This document shows, piece after piece, positions 30,585-39,876 of a stretch of 64,000 nucleotides of DNA (its first letter is position 1; each line of letters opens with the position of its first letter). The notes under the pieces are model-generated. The model had not been told where the DNA came from. It made no database searches and saw nothing but the letters and a program-made list of their open reading frames with translations. Source of the DNA: CAZKWG01 sp964615375. GTDB lineage: Bacteria > Myxococcota_A > UBA796 > CAZKWG01. A program made the translations under genes and the position numbers. The stretch is taken from positions 1-64,000 of the forward strand of contig CAZTOW010000034.1 of assembly GCA_964615375.1 (NCBI GenBank), in the 5' to 3' direction.

Positions 30585-31097
30585 TTAACCTGCGCGCTCG
30601 GGGGTGGCTCGCGGGGGCTCGCTCCACCCCACTGCCCCCTCCGGCAGCCTGCACTCCCCCGTCCCCACCAGCCGCAGGTCCAGGCCCGTGACCTCCGCCA
30701 CAGCCACCGTCCGCACCCCTCCGGGCAGGCTCTCCTCCGCCGGGAAGGTCCCGGGCAAGGACACCGCCGCCACGCTCGCGCTCCGCTGCGCCTCCAGCAC
30801 CTCGACCAGGCGCGCGCGGATCCCATCTGGATCTCGTCGAGAGGGGATCGGCGCGGGCGTCCGCACATACCAGGCGGTCTCGGAGGCGAACACCGCGATC
30901 ACGGGGATCTCTCCCCCAAGCGCTGTCAAGACGACCGCCGCCTCCCGCAGGTCCGGCCGCGCGTCCACCCGCGCGCTCCCCGCCAGCAGCCCCAGCGCCA
31001 ACGCGGCCTGCCCCGCCCACACCCGCGCGCCCGCCTGCGTGGCGCGCGCTCCGCTCGCGAGCATCCTCCGGCACAGCGCCTGGACCAGCGGCGCCAC
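30585..31097 (-). CDS. Hypothetical protein upstream of serA
   Basis: A 170-residue protein with a GTG start. It has one central hydrophobic stretch (WAGQAALALGLLAG) and a C-terminal region that may be beta-rich. No family is recognised. The frame continues upstream without a start until a stop at about 31155, so the start is uncertain. An opposite-strand frame of similar length covers the same interval; the minus frame is preferred because it is collinear with serA and has a more protein-like composition. Confidence 0.4.
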   Translation of the reverse strand: MAPLVQALCRRMLASGARATQAGARVWAGQAALALGLLAGSARVDARPDLREAAVVLTALGGEIPVIAVFASETAWYVRTPAPIPSRRDPDGIRARLVEVLEAQRSASVAAVSLPGTFPAEESLPGGVRTVAVAEVTGLDLRLVGTGECRLPEGAVGWSEPPRATPERAG

Positions 31098-31256
31098 CGC
31101 GTCGTAGACCGGGTCGAACGCGTCGCGACTCCCCCGTCCGCGAGGCGGGCGAGGTCAGCGCTCAGGCGGCGGGGGAAGGGTGCCGCGGGAGGTACAGGCG
31201 CGGAGGGGGTGGGGTGTGACGGGGGTGGGGAAGAATCTGGGACCCGCCCCAGGTCC

Positions 31257-32192
31257 TCATCTCTGGAAGGCCCGGACGCACGCGCGCGCCGTCTCGACGT
31301 GGATGTCGAGCACGCGCGCGATCGGCTCCTGGTAGCCGCCGGCCAGGTTCCAAGCGACCGGGAGCCCGAGGGCGCGACAGCCGTCGAACACGATCTCGTC
31401 GCGCCGGGCGAGCTGGTTGCTGGTGAGCGCGCCGCCGAGCGGGTCGTCGATGTGCGGGTCGGCTCCTGCCTGGTAGAGCAGCACGCTGCACTCGGCGAAG
31501 CCCTCGACGATGGCGGGCAGCCGCGCGAGCCAGCCCTCGGCGCTCGCGGGGGTGACCTCGTGCCCGCCGAAGGTCCAGTGGCGAACCCAACCCAGATCGA
31601 GGCGCCTCAGGATGTCGTCGGTGCCGTTGCCGTAGTGCATGTCGAGATCGAGGATGCCGACGTCCCGGTCAGGGGACGCCGCCCGCACCAGGCGCGCGGC
31701 GACGACCAGCCCGTTGAACGTGCAGAAGCCGCCGCCCTCGTGGTAGCCCGCGTGGTGGAAGCCGCTGGTGGGCGAAGCCACGGCGCCCCCATCCCGCGCC
31801 GCGACCAGGGCGGCGGTCGCCATCGAGCCCGTCGTCCAGGGCAGGGTCTCTGCCACCGCGGACAGGGTGTTTCCGAAGCCGTTGGGTCGAACCCCGGCGA
31901 GCACCTCGCGGACATAGGCCGAATCGTGGGCCAACGCGAGCTGCTCGGCCGTCAGGGGCGCCACAGGCACCTCCTCCAGCGGGACGCCCGCCGCCCGCCA
32001 GGCCTCCACCGTCAGCGCGGGCTTCCAGGCCGACGGAGAGAGGCTCCTGAACGGGCGCAGCCAGCGGTCCAGCAAGCCACGCCGGAGCGTCTGTCGTTCG
32101 TCATAGGCGACCCTCAGCGCTGCCTCCTCGTCCGACCTCAGGATAGCACCGCGCCCGGAGCCGAGCTCGCGCCCAATCCCACCCCGCCCCAC
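31257..32192 (-). CDS. Histone deacetylase/acetoin-utilisation family hydrolase
   Basis: A 311-residue zinc-dependent deacetylase-family protein. GFHHAGYHEGGGFCTFN (residues about 144-160) supplies the active-site His pair, DLDMHYGNGTDD (182-193) the zinc ligands, YQAGADPHIDD the second acidic motif, and NLAGGY the oxyanion Tyr region. Bacterial members remove acyl groups from small polyamines, acetoin pathway proteins or lysines; the substrate here is unknown. The GTG at 32192 is the only sensible start. It is divergent from ribF with only 22 nt between, so the promoters must overlap. Confidence 0.85.
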   Translation of the reverse strand: MGRGGIGRELGSGRGAILRSDEEAALRVAYDERQTLRRGLLDRWLRPFRSLSPSAWKPALTVEAWRAAGVPLEEVPVAPLTAEQLALAHDSAYVREVLAGVRPNGFGNTLSAVAETLPWTTGSMATAALVAARDGGAVASPTSGFHHAGYHEGGGFCTFNGLVVAARLVRAASPDRDVGILDLDMHYGNGTDDILRRLDLGWVRHWTFGGHEVTPASAEGWLARLPAIVEGFAECSVLLYQAGADPHIDDPLGGALTSNQLARRDEIVFDGCRALGLPVAWNLAGGYQEPIARVLDIHVETARACVRAFQR

Positions 32193-32214
32193 ACCAGGAT
32201 AATCCCCTCCGGCG

Positions 32215-33162
32215 ATGTCCCAGCTCTTCGCCGGCAGCGCCGGCTACCTCAACCCCAGCCCCCGCCCCGTGCTCTCCATCGGCAATTTCGATGGGGTGCA
32301 CCGCGGACATCAGCATCTGCTCGCCCGGCTCCGCGCCCGCGCCGCGGAGCTGGGGGCGCCGAGCTGCGTCTACACCTTCGAGCCGCCGCCCCGCGTGGTC
32401 CTGGCCCCCCAGCAGCACCAGCCGCGCATCCTGCCCTGGCCGGAGAAGTTCCGCCTGCTGGGCCAGCACGGGGTCGAGCACGTCGTCGTCGAGCGCTTCA
32501 CCCGCGCCTTCGCCCAGCACCCGGCCGAGTGGTTCGCCCGCCAGCTCCTGGGCGCGCGCCTCCAGCCCCGGGCGCTCGTGGTGGGCTACGACTTCCGCTT
32601 CGGCAAGGCGCGGGCGGGCGACCTGGCGATGCTCCAGAAGCTCCTGCCCGGCGTGCCCATCGAGCAGGTCTCGGCGCTCGAGCTGGACGGCGAGGTGGTG
32701 AGCTCCAGCCGCATCCGCACCCTGGTGCGCGAGGGCCAGGTCGAGCGGGCCCGCGAGCTGCTGGGCCGACCCCACACGGTCCGCGGCACGGTGGTCCCCG
32801 GAGACCAGCGCGGGCGCACCATCGGCTTCCCCACGGCCAACCTGGAGACCGACGCCGAGCTGCTGCCATCCAACGGCGTGTACGCGGTCTTCGCCTGCAT
32901 CGACGGCGGCGACCCCCTGCCCGCGGTGGCCAACCTGGGCGTGCGCCCCACCTTCGACGGGCGGCGCTACCTCATCGAGGTCCACCTGCTGGAGGGCGGG
33001 CGCGAGCTCTACGGGCACGAGCTGGCCGTCTCCTTCGTCACGCGCGTCCGCGACGAGCGCCGCTTCGACGGGCCGGATGCGCTGGTGGCGCAGATCCGGG
33101 CCGACGTCATCGTCGCCCGCGAGGCGCTGGGTCTCCCCGCGCGGGTAGAATCCAGCGCATGA
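32215..33162 (+). CDS. ribF: Bifunctional riboflavin kinase/FAD synthetase
   Basis: A 315-residue enzyme that makes FMN and then FAD. The N-terminal nucleotidyltransferase has SIGNFDGVHRGHQHLL, VVGYDFRFGKAR and SSSRIRTLVREG. The C-terminal riboflavin kinase has GRTIGFPTANL, NGVYAV and NLGVRPTF. Length and order match the family. The stop overlaps the next start (ATGA). Confidence 0.96.
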   Translation: MSQLFAGSAGYLNPSPRPVLSIGNFDGVHRGHQHLLARLRARAAELGAPSCVYTFEPPPRVVLAPQQHQPRILPWPEKFRLLGQHGVEHVVVERFTRAFAQHPAEWFARQLLGARLQPRALVVGYDFRFGKARAGDLAMLQKLLPGVPIEQVSALELDGEVVSSSRIRTLVREGQVERARELLGRPHTVRGTVVPGDQRGRTIGFPTANLETDAELLPSNGVYAVFACIDGGDPLPAVANLGVRPTFDGRRYLIEVHLLEGGRELYGHELAVSFVTRVRDERRFDGPDALVAQIRADVIVAREALGLPARVESSA

Positions 33163-33593
33163 GCCGAGGCCGCGTCCTCATCGCCGACCCGCACCCGACC
33201 ACGCGGCTGATCGCGCTGGACGCCCTGCGCGACGCCTGGGAGGTGGTCCCCCTGCCCGACGACGAGGACCCCGTGCGGGCCACCCGCCGCTACCGCCCGG
33301 TCCTGCTGCTGCTGGCCGTGCCCCCCGGCCGCTCCCAGGGCGCGCTGCGCGCCTGCCGCAGCCTCAAGACCGAGGCCAGCCCGCCCCGCGTCGCCCTGCT
33401 GGACCGCGCCCGCCGCCTGGACGACCCCGAGGAGATCATGCGGAGCTGGCTGGCCGACGGCGTGCTCAGCGGGCCCTTCGAGGCCGCCACGCTGCGGACC
33501 TTCGTGGACGACGTGCTGGCCGGCAAGCGCCCGGCGCTCACGGGCCAGCCGGCCCCCCGCGGGCTGCTCTCGCGCCTGCTGGGACGGGGATGA
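33159..33593 (+). CDS. Degenerate response-regulator receiver protein
   Basis: A 144-residue stand-alone receiver-like fold. It starts RVLIADPHPTTRLIALDAL as in receivers, but the phosphoacceptor position after the third strand reads LLLLAVPPGRS, where an Asp is expected, and the conserved Lys-Pro is replaced by GPF. It is therefore probably a pseudo-receiver that does not accept phosphate. It overlaps ribF by 4 nt, and its C-terminus is basic (SRLLGRG). The partner is unknown. Confidence 0.7.
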   Translation: MSRGRVLIADPHPTTRLIALDALRDAWEVVPLPDDEDPVRATRRYRPVLLLLAVPPGRSQGALRACRSLKTEASPPRVALLDRARRLDDPEEIMRSWLADGVLSGPFEAATLRTFVDDVLAGKRPALTGQPAPRGLLSRLLGRG

Positions 33594-33654
33594 TCCAGGG
33601 TGGTACAGGTCGAGATGATATCATGGGCTGATGGGCATCTGGGAGGATGAGGCG
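33594..33654 (+). promoter_or_regulatory. Leader of the TIR-EAD operon with palindrome and ribosome-binding site
   Basis: A perfect 10-nt palindrome ATGATATCAT lies at 33615-33624. GGGAGG at 33641-33646, 8 nt before ATG 33655, decides the start over an upstream in-frame ATG at 33631 that has no such site. Operator function for the palindrome is only positional inference. Confidence 0.4.
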
Positions 33655-34503
33655 ATGTCGAGCTCTGCTGTTTTTCTCTGCTATCCGACCCGGGCCAACC
33701 GCTCGCCGGGCCAGGGCCCGGACATGGAGGGCCCCATCTCCAGGCTTCGGGAAGCCCTGGTCGAAGAGGTGCGAATCCAGTCAGGAGACCCCGACTTCGA
33801 CATCTTCATGGACCGTACGCACGTGGAGGTGAGCGAGAACTGGCAACGACGCATCAATGAGGGCCTCGACCAGGCGACGCTGCTCCTGGTGTTGATCCAG
33901 CCTCTGCTCTTCGCTTCCTCCTGGTGTCGTGAGGAGATCGACAGCTTCCTGAAGGCAGAAGCCAAGGCCGGGCGAGACGACCTCATCATCCCGGTGCTCT
34001 ACGTGACCACGCCGGAGCTGGATATCCACTCGACCGACAAGCTCGCGCAGAAGCTGGCCGAGCGTCAATACTTCGACTGGCGCCCCTACCGCCTCACCAC
34101 GCTCGACGCCCCCCAGACCATGCGCGCGGTGGGGGCGCTCGCCGAGAAGATCACGAAGGCCCTGCGCCGCTCGAAGGTCAAGGGGGGCGTGACCCCCCCG
34201 ACGGCCACCGTCTTCACCAATCTCCGCCCCGTCCCCAGCAAGCAGGCGGAGGAGGAGCTGTACCGCTTCCTCATCGCCGCCTTCTCCGTGGATGAGTTCG
34301 GGCGGCTGCTACGGTACGAGCTGCCCGAGGTCGCCGCCGAGCTCCCCGGAGGGCCCGTCTCTCCAGCCCAGTTCTTCTCCAACGCGGTAGAGGCGTTGAG
34401 GCGCCACGACGCGCTGGACGGCAGGTTCTTCGACAAGCTCGCCAGCGAACGCCCGCGCCGGGCAGGAGAGGTTCAGGGGCTGAGAGGTATGTTCAAGGTG
34501 TAG
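33655..34503 (+). CDS. TIR-domain protein with C-terminal effector-associated domain (EAD)
   Basis: A 282-residue protein. Residues 1-150 are a TIR domain (VFLCYPTR, FDIFMD, LLLVLIQPLLFASSWCREEID) with the WCxEE motif at 90-94 that contains the catalytic Glu of NAD-degrading TIR enzymes. Residues about 195-272 (YRFLIAAFSVDEFGRLLRY ... FFDKLASERPRRAGEV) match the small helical effector-associated domain EAD1 of NTP-dependent conflict systems, which recruits partners by homotypic contacts. It is the first gene of a four-gene run (20, 10 and -4 nt spacings). Likely role: a NAD+-depleting effector triggered by the downstream STAND proteins. Function is inferred from families. Confidence 0.8.
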   Translation: MSSSAVFLCYPTRANRSPGQGPDMEGPISRLREALVEEVRIQSGDPDFDIFMDRTHVEVSENWQRRINEGLDQATLLLVLIQPLLFASSWCREEIDSFLKAEAKAGRDDLIIPVLYVTTPELDIHSTDKLAQKLAERQYFDWRPYRLTTLDAPQTMRAVGALAEKITKALRRSKVKGGVTPPTATVFTNLRPVPSKQAEEELYRFLIAAFSVDEFGRLLRYELPEVAAELPGGPVSPAQFFSNAVEALRRHDALDGRFFDKLASERPRRAGEVQGLRGMFKV

Positions 34504-34523
34504 ATTCTCCGTTGGGGTGAGCG

Positions 34524-36893
34524 ATGCACGTTGTCGCGATTCGAGCACGTCGTCTCGAGGAGGATCCCGCCCAGGGGCCTGTCTCCAGCGGGGTCGCACG
34601 ATGGATCCGAGAGCGTGTGGACCACATCGAGGAGGCCAGAGAGGCGCTGGCGCAGCAGGCAAGAGGAGACGTCAGCCTCTTCGGATTTCCCCAGGACGTC
34701 CAGATTGGAGAGAACGCGCTCCCCAGGCTCCAAGAAGAGCTCAGCGGTGCTGCGTGGGTGCTCCTGCTCGTCGAACCCCTCCTTTTCACTCCCTTCAACC
34801 GGGACGTTCTCCTTGCGCTCGAAGAGAGGCTGTCGGCCGGTGGAGCTGGCCTCGTCCCTGTACTCCTGCTGACCTGCGACAATCCCGACCTGCCCGGCGC
34901 GCTCCGTGCAGGATCCCTCAAGGCTTCTCTGGACAGCCAGCCGCTGGATCTTCGAGGTGCCGCATCGGCGCCTCAGAGTGAGACCGCGAGGAGTCTATGG
35001 CAGAGCCTCGCTCGAAGACTCGCGCCCCGCCCCCCGTTGGCGGAGCCCGCGCCCAGCGGCCAGACCCAGGAGCCCACGCGACCAGGTCGCGCGACCCTCG
35101 AACAGATCGGGGCGCGGGTGGGCGAGCTCGAAGGGAAGCTGGATCAGGTCCTCGTGCTCCTTCAACGGCTGGTGGATCAGGGAGGGCCACGCGCGCTCCT
35201 GATGACCCCTGGGATCGGGATGGGAGGGGGGGCTCCGAGCCTGGACCGGCAGTCCCTCGACTGGCGATCAATGTGGGTCCTCATGGATCTCCTGGTCCGC
35301 GGCCTGGATTACGCAGAGCTGATGGAGGTTGCGCAGGATGTCGACGCCAGCCTGAGATGGGCATTCGCGTTCCCTTCCAGTGACGAGGCGGCCGCAGGTG
35401 ATCTGGCTCACGCCATCGGTGAGCAGCCTCATCTGCTCCCTCGGCTCCGTGACCGTCTCCTCGCGGTGCGCCCACAACGCGATCAAGAGATCGACGCTGT
35501 CTTTGCGGGCCTGCACTTCGAGGTGTCACCGCGAGCCGAGCAGCCGAGCTCGCCGAGGACCAGCCTCGTCGAGCTCATCCTCTCGAACGCAGAGACGCCT
35601 GACCTCCCCGCGGAGCTCCCCGGGGCGCACCTCTGGCGTTGGGAGGGCCTGGATTCACCCTGGATAAACGCCGTTCGGATCACCGACGCCCTGATCCGCG
35701 CGCGCTGCGTCACCGAGGAGCTGCTCGAGCACCTGAACTCGCGCCAATATGCCCGATTGGCGTCCCTCGCGCCGCTCTTCGACACACCCTCGCGCCTCGC
35801 CGCCGCCGCCCAGCTTCAGGAGGGTTTCAGCGATGGGCTCGAGCTCTGCTGGGCGCTCCGCATCGGGCCGGATGGGGACCGCCTCTGGGCTACGGTCCCG
35901 CAGGGAGGCACCCTCGCCGGGACCGCGCGCAGGATCGCCCAGAGCCTGGACGCGCGGGGATGTCTGGAGGAGCGCCTGCCTTTGCCTTGGCACCTCCGCC
36001 GTACCGGCCTCGGTCAGGTGCCCGAGAGGCCCCAGACTCCCCGAGAGCGCGTGGCTGGCGCTCTGTGGCGAACGTTCCGGGATCGGAGCGAGCTCCGCGG
36101 CGAGCTTGGCGCGCTGATGAGCGCCCTCTCCGAGGACCCTCTCCTGGTGGACCTCCCAGACTTCCGGGGTGTGAGCTCCTTCGCCACCGCCGCGCAGGTG
36201 GCCTGGCTGCTCGACGCGCTCGGGCTCTACGAGGACACGGAGCGGGCCCGCGTGACCCGACGCGGCGCGAGCTGCACCCTGCTGAGCCTCCTGGATCGCC
36301 TCGCCTCGGAGCGCCCCCTCTGGGAGAGCGCTCCCGCGGGGAGCCTGCTCGACAGCCTGGATCGGCTCGTCCTCGACCGCGATCACCTCCTCTGGATCCT
36401 CGGCACCTGCGCCGGGATCGACCTGGAGGGCAATCTCGGGTCGATACCGGCGCTCAACGCCCGCGCCGTGCGCGAATACCTGCTCACGCTCTGCGGCTGG
36501 GATCTGAGCCTCGAGCCCGCCGCCCCCACCCTCGAGGCCCTCTGCCAGCGCCTCCGGTGGCAGATCACGCAGCGCCTTCAGCGCAGCAGCGTGGATCGCT
36601 GGACGCGCCACGGGGTGGATCGTTGGGACGCACTGGTCCGGCTGGCCCTGGACCACCGCGGTTGGCTGCGTGACGCAGGGGGCTTCCGCAGAATCGGGCC
36701 TGGCGAGGAGCTCCACCTCGTCCATGGCCTCGGCGATCTCGCCCAGATCGAGCGCCTGCTGAGCGACGCCTCCCGTCGAGGCCTGCTCCCTGACCTCATC
36801 CGAGCCTGGGCCGAAGCTGTCCCTGAGGCGCGCCGCGACCTCCGCCACTTCTTCCCCGACCTCTCTGGCGCGTCTCCTCCCGCGGGGGCATGA
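34524..36893 (+). CDS. Large TIR-like/EAD partner protein
   Basis: A 789-residue protein. The first 150 residues resemble a degenerate TIR (VLLLVEPLLFTPFNRDVLLALEE, parallel to the TIR gene upstream) but lack the WCxE catalytic motif. A short coiled coil follows at about 190-215. Residues about 249-330 (MWVLMDLLVRGLDYAELMEV ... RDQEIDAVFAGL) look like a second EAD-type helical domain, and the remaining 450 residues are helical with no recognised family. It starts 20 nt after the TIR-EAD stop. It is probably an adaptor or regulatory subunit that binds the TIR effector through EAD-EAD contacts; this is inference. Confidence 0.65.
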   Translation: MHVVAIRARRLEEDPAQGPVSSGVARWIRERVDHIEEAREALAQQARGDVSLFGFPQDVQIGENALPRLQEELSGAAWVLLLVEPLLFTPFNRDVLLALEERLSAGGAGLVPVLLLTCDNPDLPGALRAGSLKASLDSQPLDLRGAASAPQSETARSLWQSLARRLAPRPPLAEPAPSGQTQEPTRPGRATLEQIGARVGELEGKLDQVLVLLQRLVDQGGPRALLMTPGIGMGGGAPSLDRQSLDWRSMWVLMDLLVRGLDYAELMEVAQDVDASLRWAFAFPSSDEAAAGDLAHAIGEQPHLLPRLRDRLLAVRPQRDQEIDAVFAGLHFEVSPRAEQPSSPRTSLVELILSNAETPDLPAELPGAHLWRWEGLDSPWINAVRITDALIRARCVTEELLEHLNSRQYARLASLAPLFDTPSRLAAAAQLQEGFSDGLELCWALRIGPDGDRLWATVPQGGTLAGTARRIAQSLDARGCLEERLPLPWHLRRTGLGQVPERPQTPRERVAGALWRTFRDRSELRGELGALMSALSEDPLLVDLPDFRGVSSFATAAQVAWLLDALGLYEDTERARVTRRGASCTLLSLLDRLASERPLWESAPAGSLLDSLDRLVLDRDHLLWILGTCAGIDLEGNLGSIPALNARAVREYLLTLCGWDLSLEPAAPTLEALCQRLRWQITQRLQRSSVDRWTRHGVDRWDALVRLALDHRGWLRDAGGFRRIGPGEELHLVHGLGDLAQIERLLSDASRRGLLPDLIRAWAEAVPEARRDLRHFFPDLSGASPPAGA

Positions 36894-36903
36894 TCGCGCC
36901 TGC

Positions 36904-39876
36904 ATGGCCAACGCACCCTCTGTCCTCCTCCTCAGCGACGTCGTGGACAGCACCCGGCTCACCGCGCGCCTGGGGGACGCTGGCATGACGGCGCTGTGGG
37001 CCCGCCACGACGCCCTGGTCCGCGGCGAGCTGGCCCGACACGGCGGCCACGAGCACGAGCGCACCGACGGATTCCTGCTCAGCCTCCCCGCGGTGGAGCC
37101 GGCCCTGGCCCTGGCCGACGCCCTGCATGCCGGCCTTCGAGCCCTCTCGGCGGAGCTGGGCCTGGAGGTCCGAAGCCGCGTGGTCCTGCACCGCGGCCCG
37201 GTGGTGCGGGTGGAGACGGCGGCGCGGGCAGGCGGACACGGCGCGCGGCTGGAGGGCCCCGGGCGGGAGCGCTGCGAGGCCCTGCTGGCCCTGTGCCCTG
37301 GCGGGAGCACCCTGCTGAGCGCGGAGGCGGCCGTCGGAGCCCCCGGCGTCACGGATCTCGGCTGGTGGGCCCTCTCTGGCCTGCCCCGCCCGATCCAGCT
37401 CTTCGCCTGTGGATCGGCCCCCAGCCCCGGCCCCGCCGGGCGCCCGGTCTCCGCCCCCGCGCGCTCCGCCCTCCTCGGCCGCGAGCGCGAGCTCGCCGAG
37501 CTCCACGCCGCCCTGCAGGAGGGGGCGAGGCTGCTCACGCTGCTGGGTCCGGGCGGGATCGGCAAGACCCGGCTGGCCCGGGAGGTGTGCGAAAACACAC
37601 AGATCGGGGGCGCCTGCTTCGCGTCCCTGGCCGGCGTGCGCGGCCCGGAGGCGACGCTGGGCGCGGTGGCGGCGAGCCTGGGGGTGCCGCTGGCCGCGAC
37701 GGGAGGCGCCGATCAGCTCGGGCACGCGCTCGCCGAGCGGGGCGCCCTGCTGCTCGTGTTGGACAACGCCGAGTCTGCGTTGGCCGAGGTGTCGGCCCTG
37801 TCGCGCGCCTGGCTCCAGCGCTGCCCCGAGCTCCGCGTCCTCGTCACCAGCCGCGAGCGCCTCGGCGTCCCCGGCGAGCGCGTGCTGCCCCTGGAGCCGC
37901 TCTCCCTCGAGGCGAGCCTGGCCCTCTTCGAGGCGCGGGCGAGCGCGGCCCTCAGCCCGACCGAGGCCCAGGCCCTGCCGGCGCTGCTGGAGACCCTGGG
38001 CGGCCTGCCGCTCGGCCTGGAGATCGCCGCGGCCTGGATGGGGCGCCTCTCGATGGATAGGATCATCCACGAAATGCATGCCCAGGAGCTCGCCGAGCCC
38101 CAACGTGGGCTGCGCTCGCTCGCCGCGACCTTCGAGGCGAGCTGGGCCCTGCTGGACCCCGAGGATCGCGAGAGCTTCCTGCGCGTCGCGGTCTTCGAGG
38201 GCGAGCTGACGGAGGATCTGCTGGAGGATGCCCTGGGGCTGGACGGGCTGGATCGCGCGTTCACCCTGGCCGATCGCGCGCTGCTCCAGCTTCGTCCGGG
38301 GCGCGGACGCCTGTCCATGCTGCCCCCGCTGCGCGACTTCGGTCGCAACCGCCTGGCCCGGGATCCCGCGCTGGAGGAGGACGCGCACCGCGCCCACGCG
38401 ACCCTGCTGGCCCGACTCGGCGAGCAGCCCCACCTGGACGCGCTGGACGGCCCGCGGGGCGGGGAGCTCCGGGCGGCGCTGGCCGAGCGCGCGGCCGATC
38501 TGGGCGCGGCGGTGGAGCGGGCCTCGGCCCGGGGCTGGGGAGCGCTGGCGACGCGCGCGGCGCTGGCGCTCTGGGCGATCCGGCGCGCCCGAGGGCCGGT
38601 GGGGGACGGGCTCGCGGCGCTGGAGCGGGCCTGGGAGATGTCGGGGCTGTCGTCCGAGGACCGGCAGGATCTGCGGATCGCGCTCGCCGAGGCTCTCCAT
38701 CTGTCGGGGAGGACGCCGGAGGCGGAGAGGCTGCTGCGGGAGGGGCTGGCGGAGGGGCCCTCGGCGCGGATCCAGGCGGCGCTGGGCCAGACCTGGCTGG
38801 AGCAGGGGCACAGCGCGGAGGCGCTGGCGGCCTATGAGGAGGCCCTGCGCGATCCGGGCGCGCTCCTTCAGCGGGAGCGGGGGGCCGCCGCGCAGGGTGT
38901 GGTCGTCGCGCTGCACCGCGTCGGGGACACCGACGGCGCGCTCGCCCGGAGCCGCCCGGCGCTCGCCGACGCCCAGCGGCGTGGAGATCGGTGGTCGGAG
39001 GCCGCGCTGCGTCGAGCGCGTGCGGTCGTCTTCCTCCTTCAGGGAGCTTTGGACGAGGCCCTCGACGAGGTCAGGGGCGCGCTCGCGGGCCTCGAGGAGC
39101 TCGGCGAGCGCGCGCTGGCGCTGCGCGTCCGGCGGATCCTGGGCAAGATCGTCCAGGCCCGCGGAGAGCTCCGCGCCTCCGCTCAGGTGCTGGAGGACGC
39201 CCTGACCCAGGCGCGCGCCCTCGGCGACGAGGCCTCCGTCAGCGCGCTCCTGCTCTCTCTGGGAGCGACGCTCACCGATCTCGGCGAGACCGCGCAGGCG
39301 CGATCGTCCATGACCGAGGCGCTCGCGCTGGCCGAGCGCGCGGGCAACACGCCAGTGATGGGTATCTGCTGGAGCAACCTCAGCCTGATCGCCTTCCTGG
39401 AGGGCGATCTCACGCGCGCCGGAGTCGCGCTGGCGCGTGCGCGCGATCTGCTCACCCCCGAGGGGAACCTCCGCGCGCTCCAGGTGTGCACGGTCTTCGA
39501 GGCCCTCCTTCTGCTGGCGGAGGAGCGATCGGCCGAGGCGCTCCAGCGACTGGAGGGGCCCCGCGCCGCCTTGCCCGACGCGCAGACCCAGGGCTTCGTG
39601 TCCGCGCTGACCGGGCGCGCGCTGGGACGGCTCGGGCGCCACGCGGAGGCCCTGGCGCAGCTCGAGGCCTCCGTCCGCCTGCTACGCGCCGCCGCGGACC
39701 CGCTTCACCTCGCATACTCCCTGGCCACGCAGGCGGAGATCCTCGCCCTCGCCGGCCTCCCCGCCGACGCCCCGCTGGCCGAGGCCGAGGCCCTCGCCGT
39801 GGCCCTCGAGCTCGCGCCGCGCTCGCAGGTCGGGATCGCCCTCGCCCAGGCCCGCGCCGCCCTGGGGCGCCCATGA
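36904..39876 (+). CDS. Cyclase-like/NB-ARC STAND ATPase with TPR repeats, copy 1
   Basis: A 990-residue signalling ATPase. Residues 1-165 resemble a class III nucleotide cyclase homology domain: SDVVDSTRL keeps a metal-binding Asp, and RTDGFLLSL approximates the second. The NB-ARC-like NTPase has Walker A GPGGIGKTRLA (about 214-224), Walker B LLLVLDNAE (about 281), and an RNBS-like TSRERLGVPGERV. From about residue 480 on, TPR-like helical repeats follow. STAND ATPases of this plan assemble when their repeats sense a ligand. It is 10 nt downstream of the TIR-like partner and overlaps its paralogue by ATGA. Confidence 0.82.
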   Translation: MANAPSVLLLSDVVDSTRLTARLGDAGMTALWARHDALVRGELARHGGHEHERTDGFLLSLPAVEPALALADALHAGLRALSAELGLEVRSRVVLHRGPVVRVETAARAGGHGARLEGPGRERCEALLALCPGGSTLLSAEAAVGAPGVTDLGWWALSGLPRPIQLFACGSAPSPGPAGRPVSAPARSALLGRERELAELHAALQEGARLLTLLGPGGIGKTRLAREVCENTQIGGACFASLAGVRGPEATLGAVAASLGVPLAATGGADQLGHALAERGALLLVLDNAESALAEVSALSRAWLQRCPELRVLVTSRERLGVPGERVLPLEPLSLEASLALFEARASAALSPTEAQALPALLETLGGLPLGLEIAAAWMGRLSMDRIIHEMHAQELAEPQRGLRSLAATFEASWALLDPEDRESFLRVAVFEGELTEDLLEDALGLDGLDRAFTLADRALLQLRPGRGRLSMLPPLRDFGRNRLARDPALEEDAHRAHATLLARLGEQPHLDALDGPRGGELRAALAERAADLGAAVERASARGWGALATRAALALWAIRRARGPVGDGLAALERAWEMSGLSSEDRQDLRIALAEALHLSGRTPEAERLLREGLAEGPSARIQAALGQTWLEQGHSAEALAAYEEALRDPGALLQRERGAAAQGVVVALHRVGDTDGALARSRPALADAQRRGDRWSEAALRRARAVVFLLQGALDEALDEVRGALAGLEELGERALALRVRRILGKIVQARGELRASAQVLEDALTQARALGDEASVSALLLSLGATLTDLGETAQARSSMTEALALAERAGNTPVMGICWSNLSLIAFLEGDLTRAGVALARARDLLTPEGNLRALQVCTVFEALLLLAEERSAEALQRLEGPRAALPDAQTQGFVSALTGRALGRLGRHAEALAQLEASVRLLRAAADPLHLAYSLATQAEILALAGLPADAPLAEAEALAVALELAPRSQVGIALAQARAALGRP

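Noticed and set aside
31209..33593. A 794-codon plus-strand frame across the HDAC, ribF and pseudo-receiver region
   Set aside because: It reads through the HDAC and ribF genes in the wrong frame; only its last 144 codons (from 33159) are the real pseudo-receiver.
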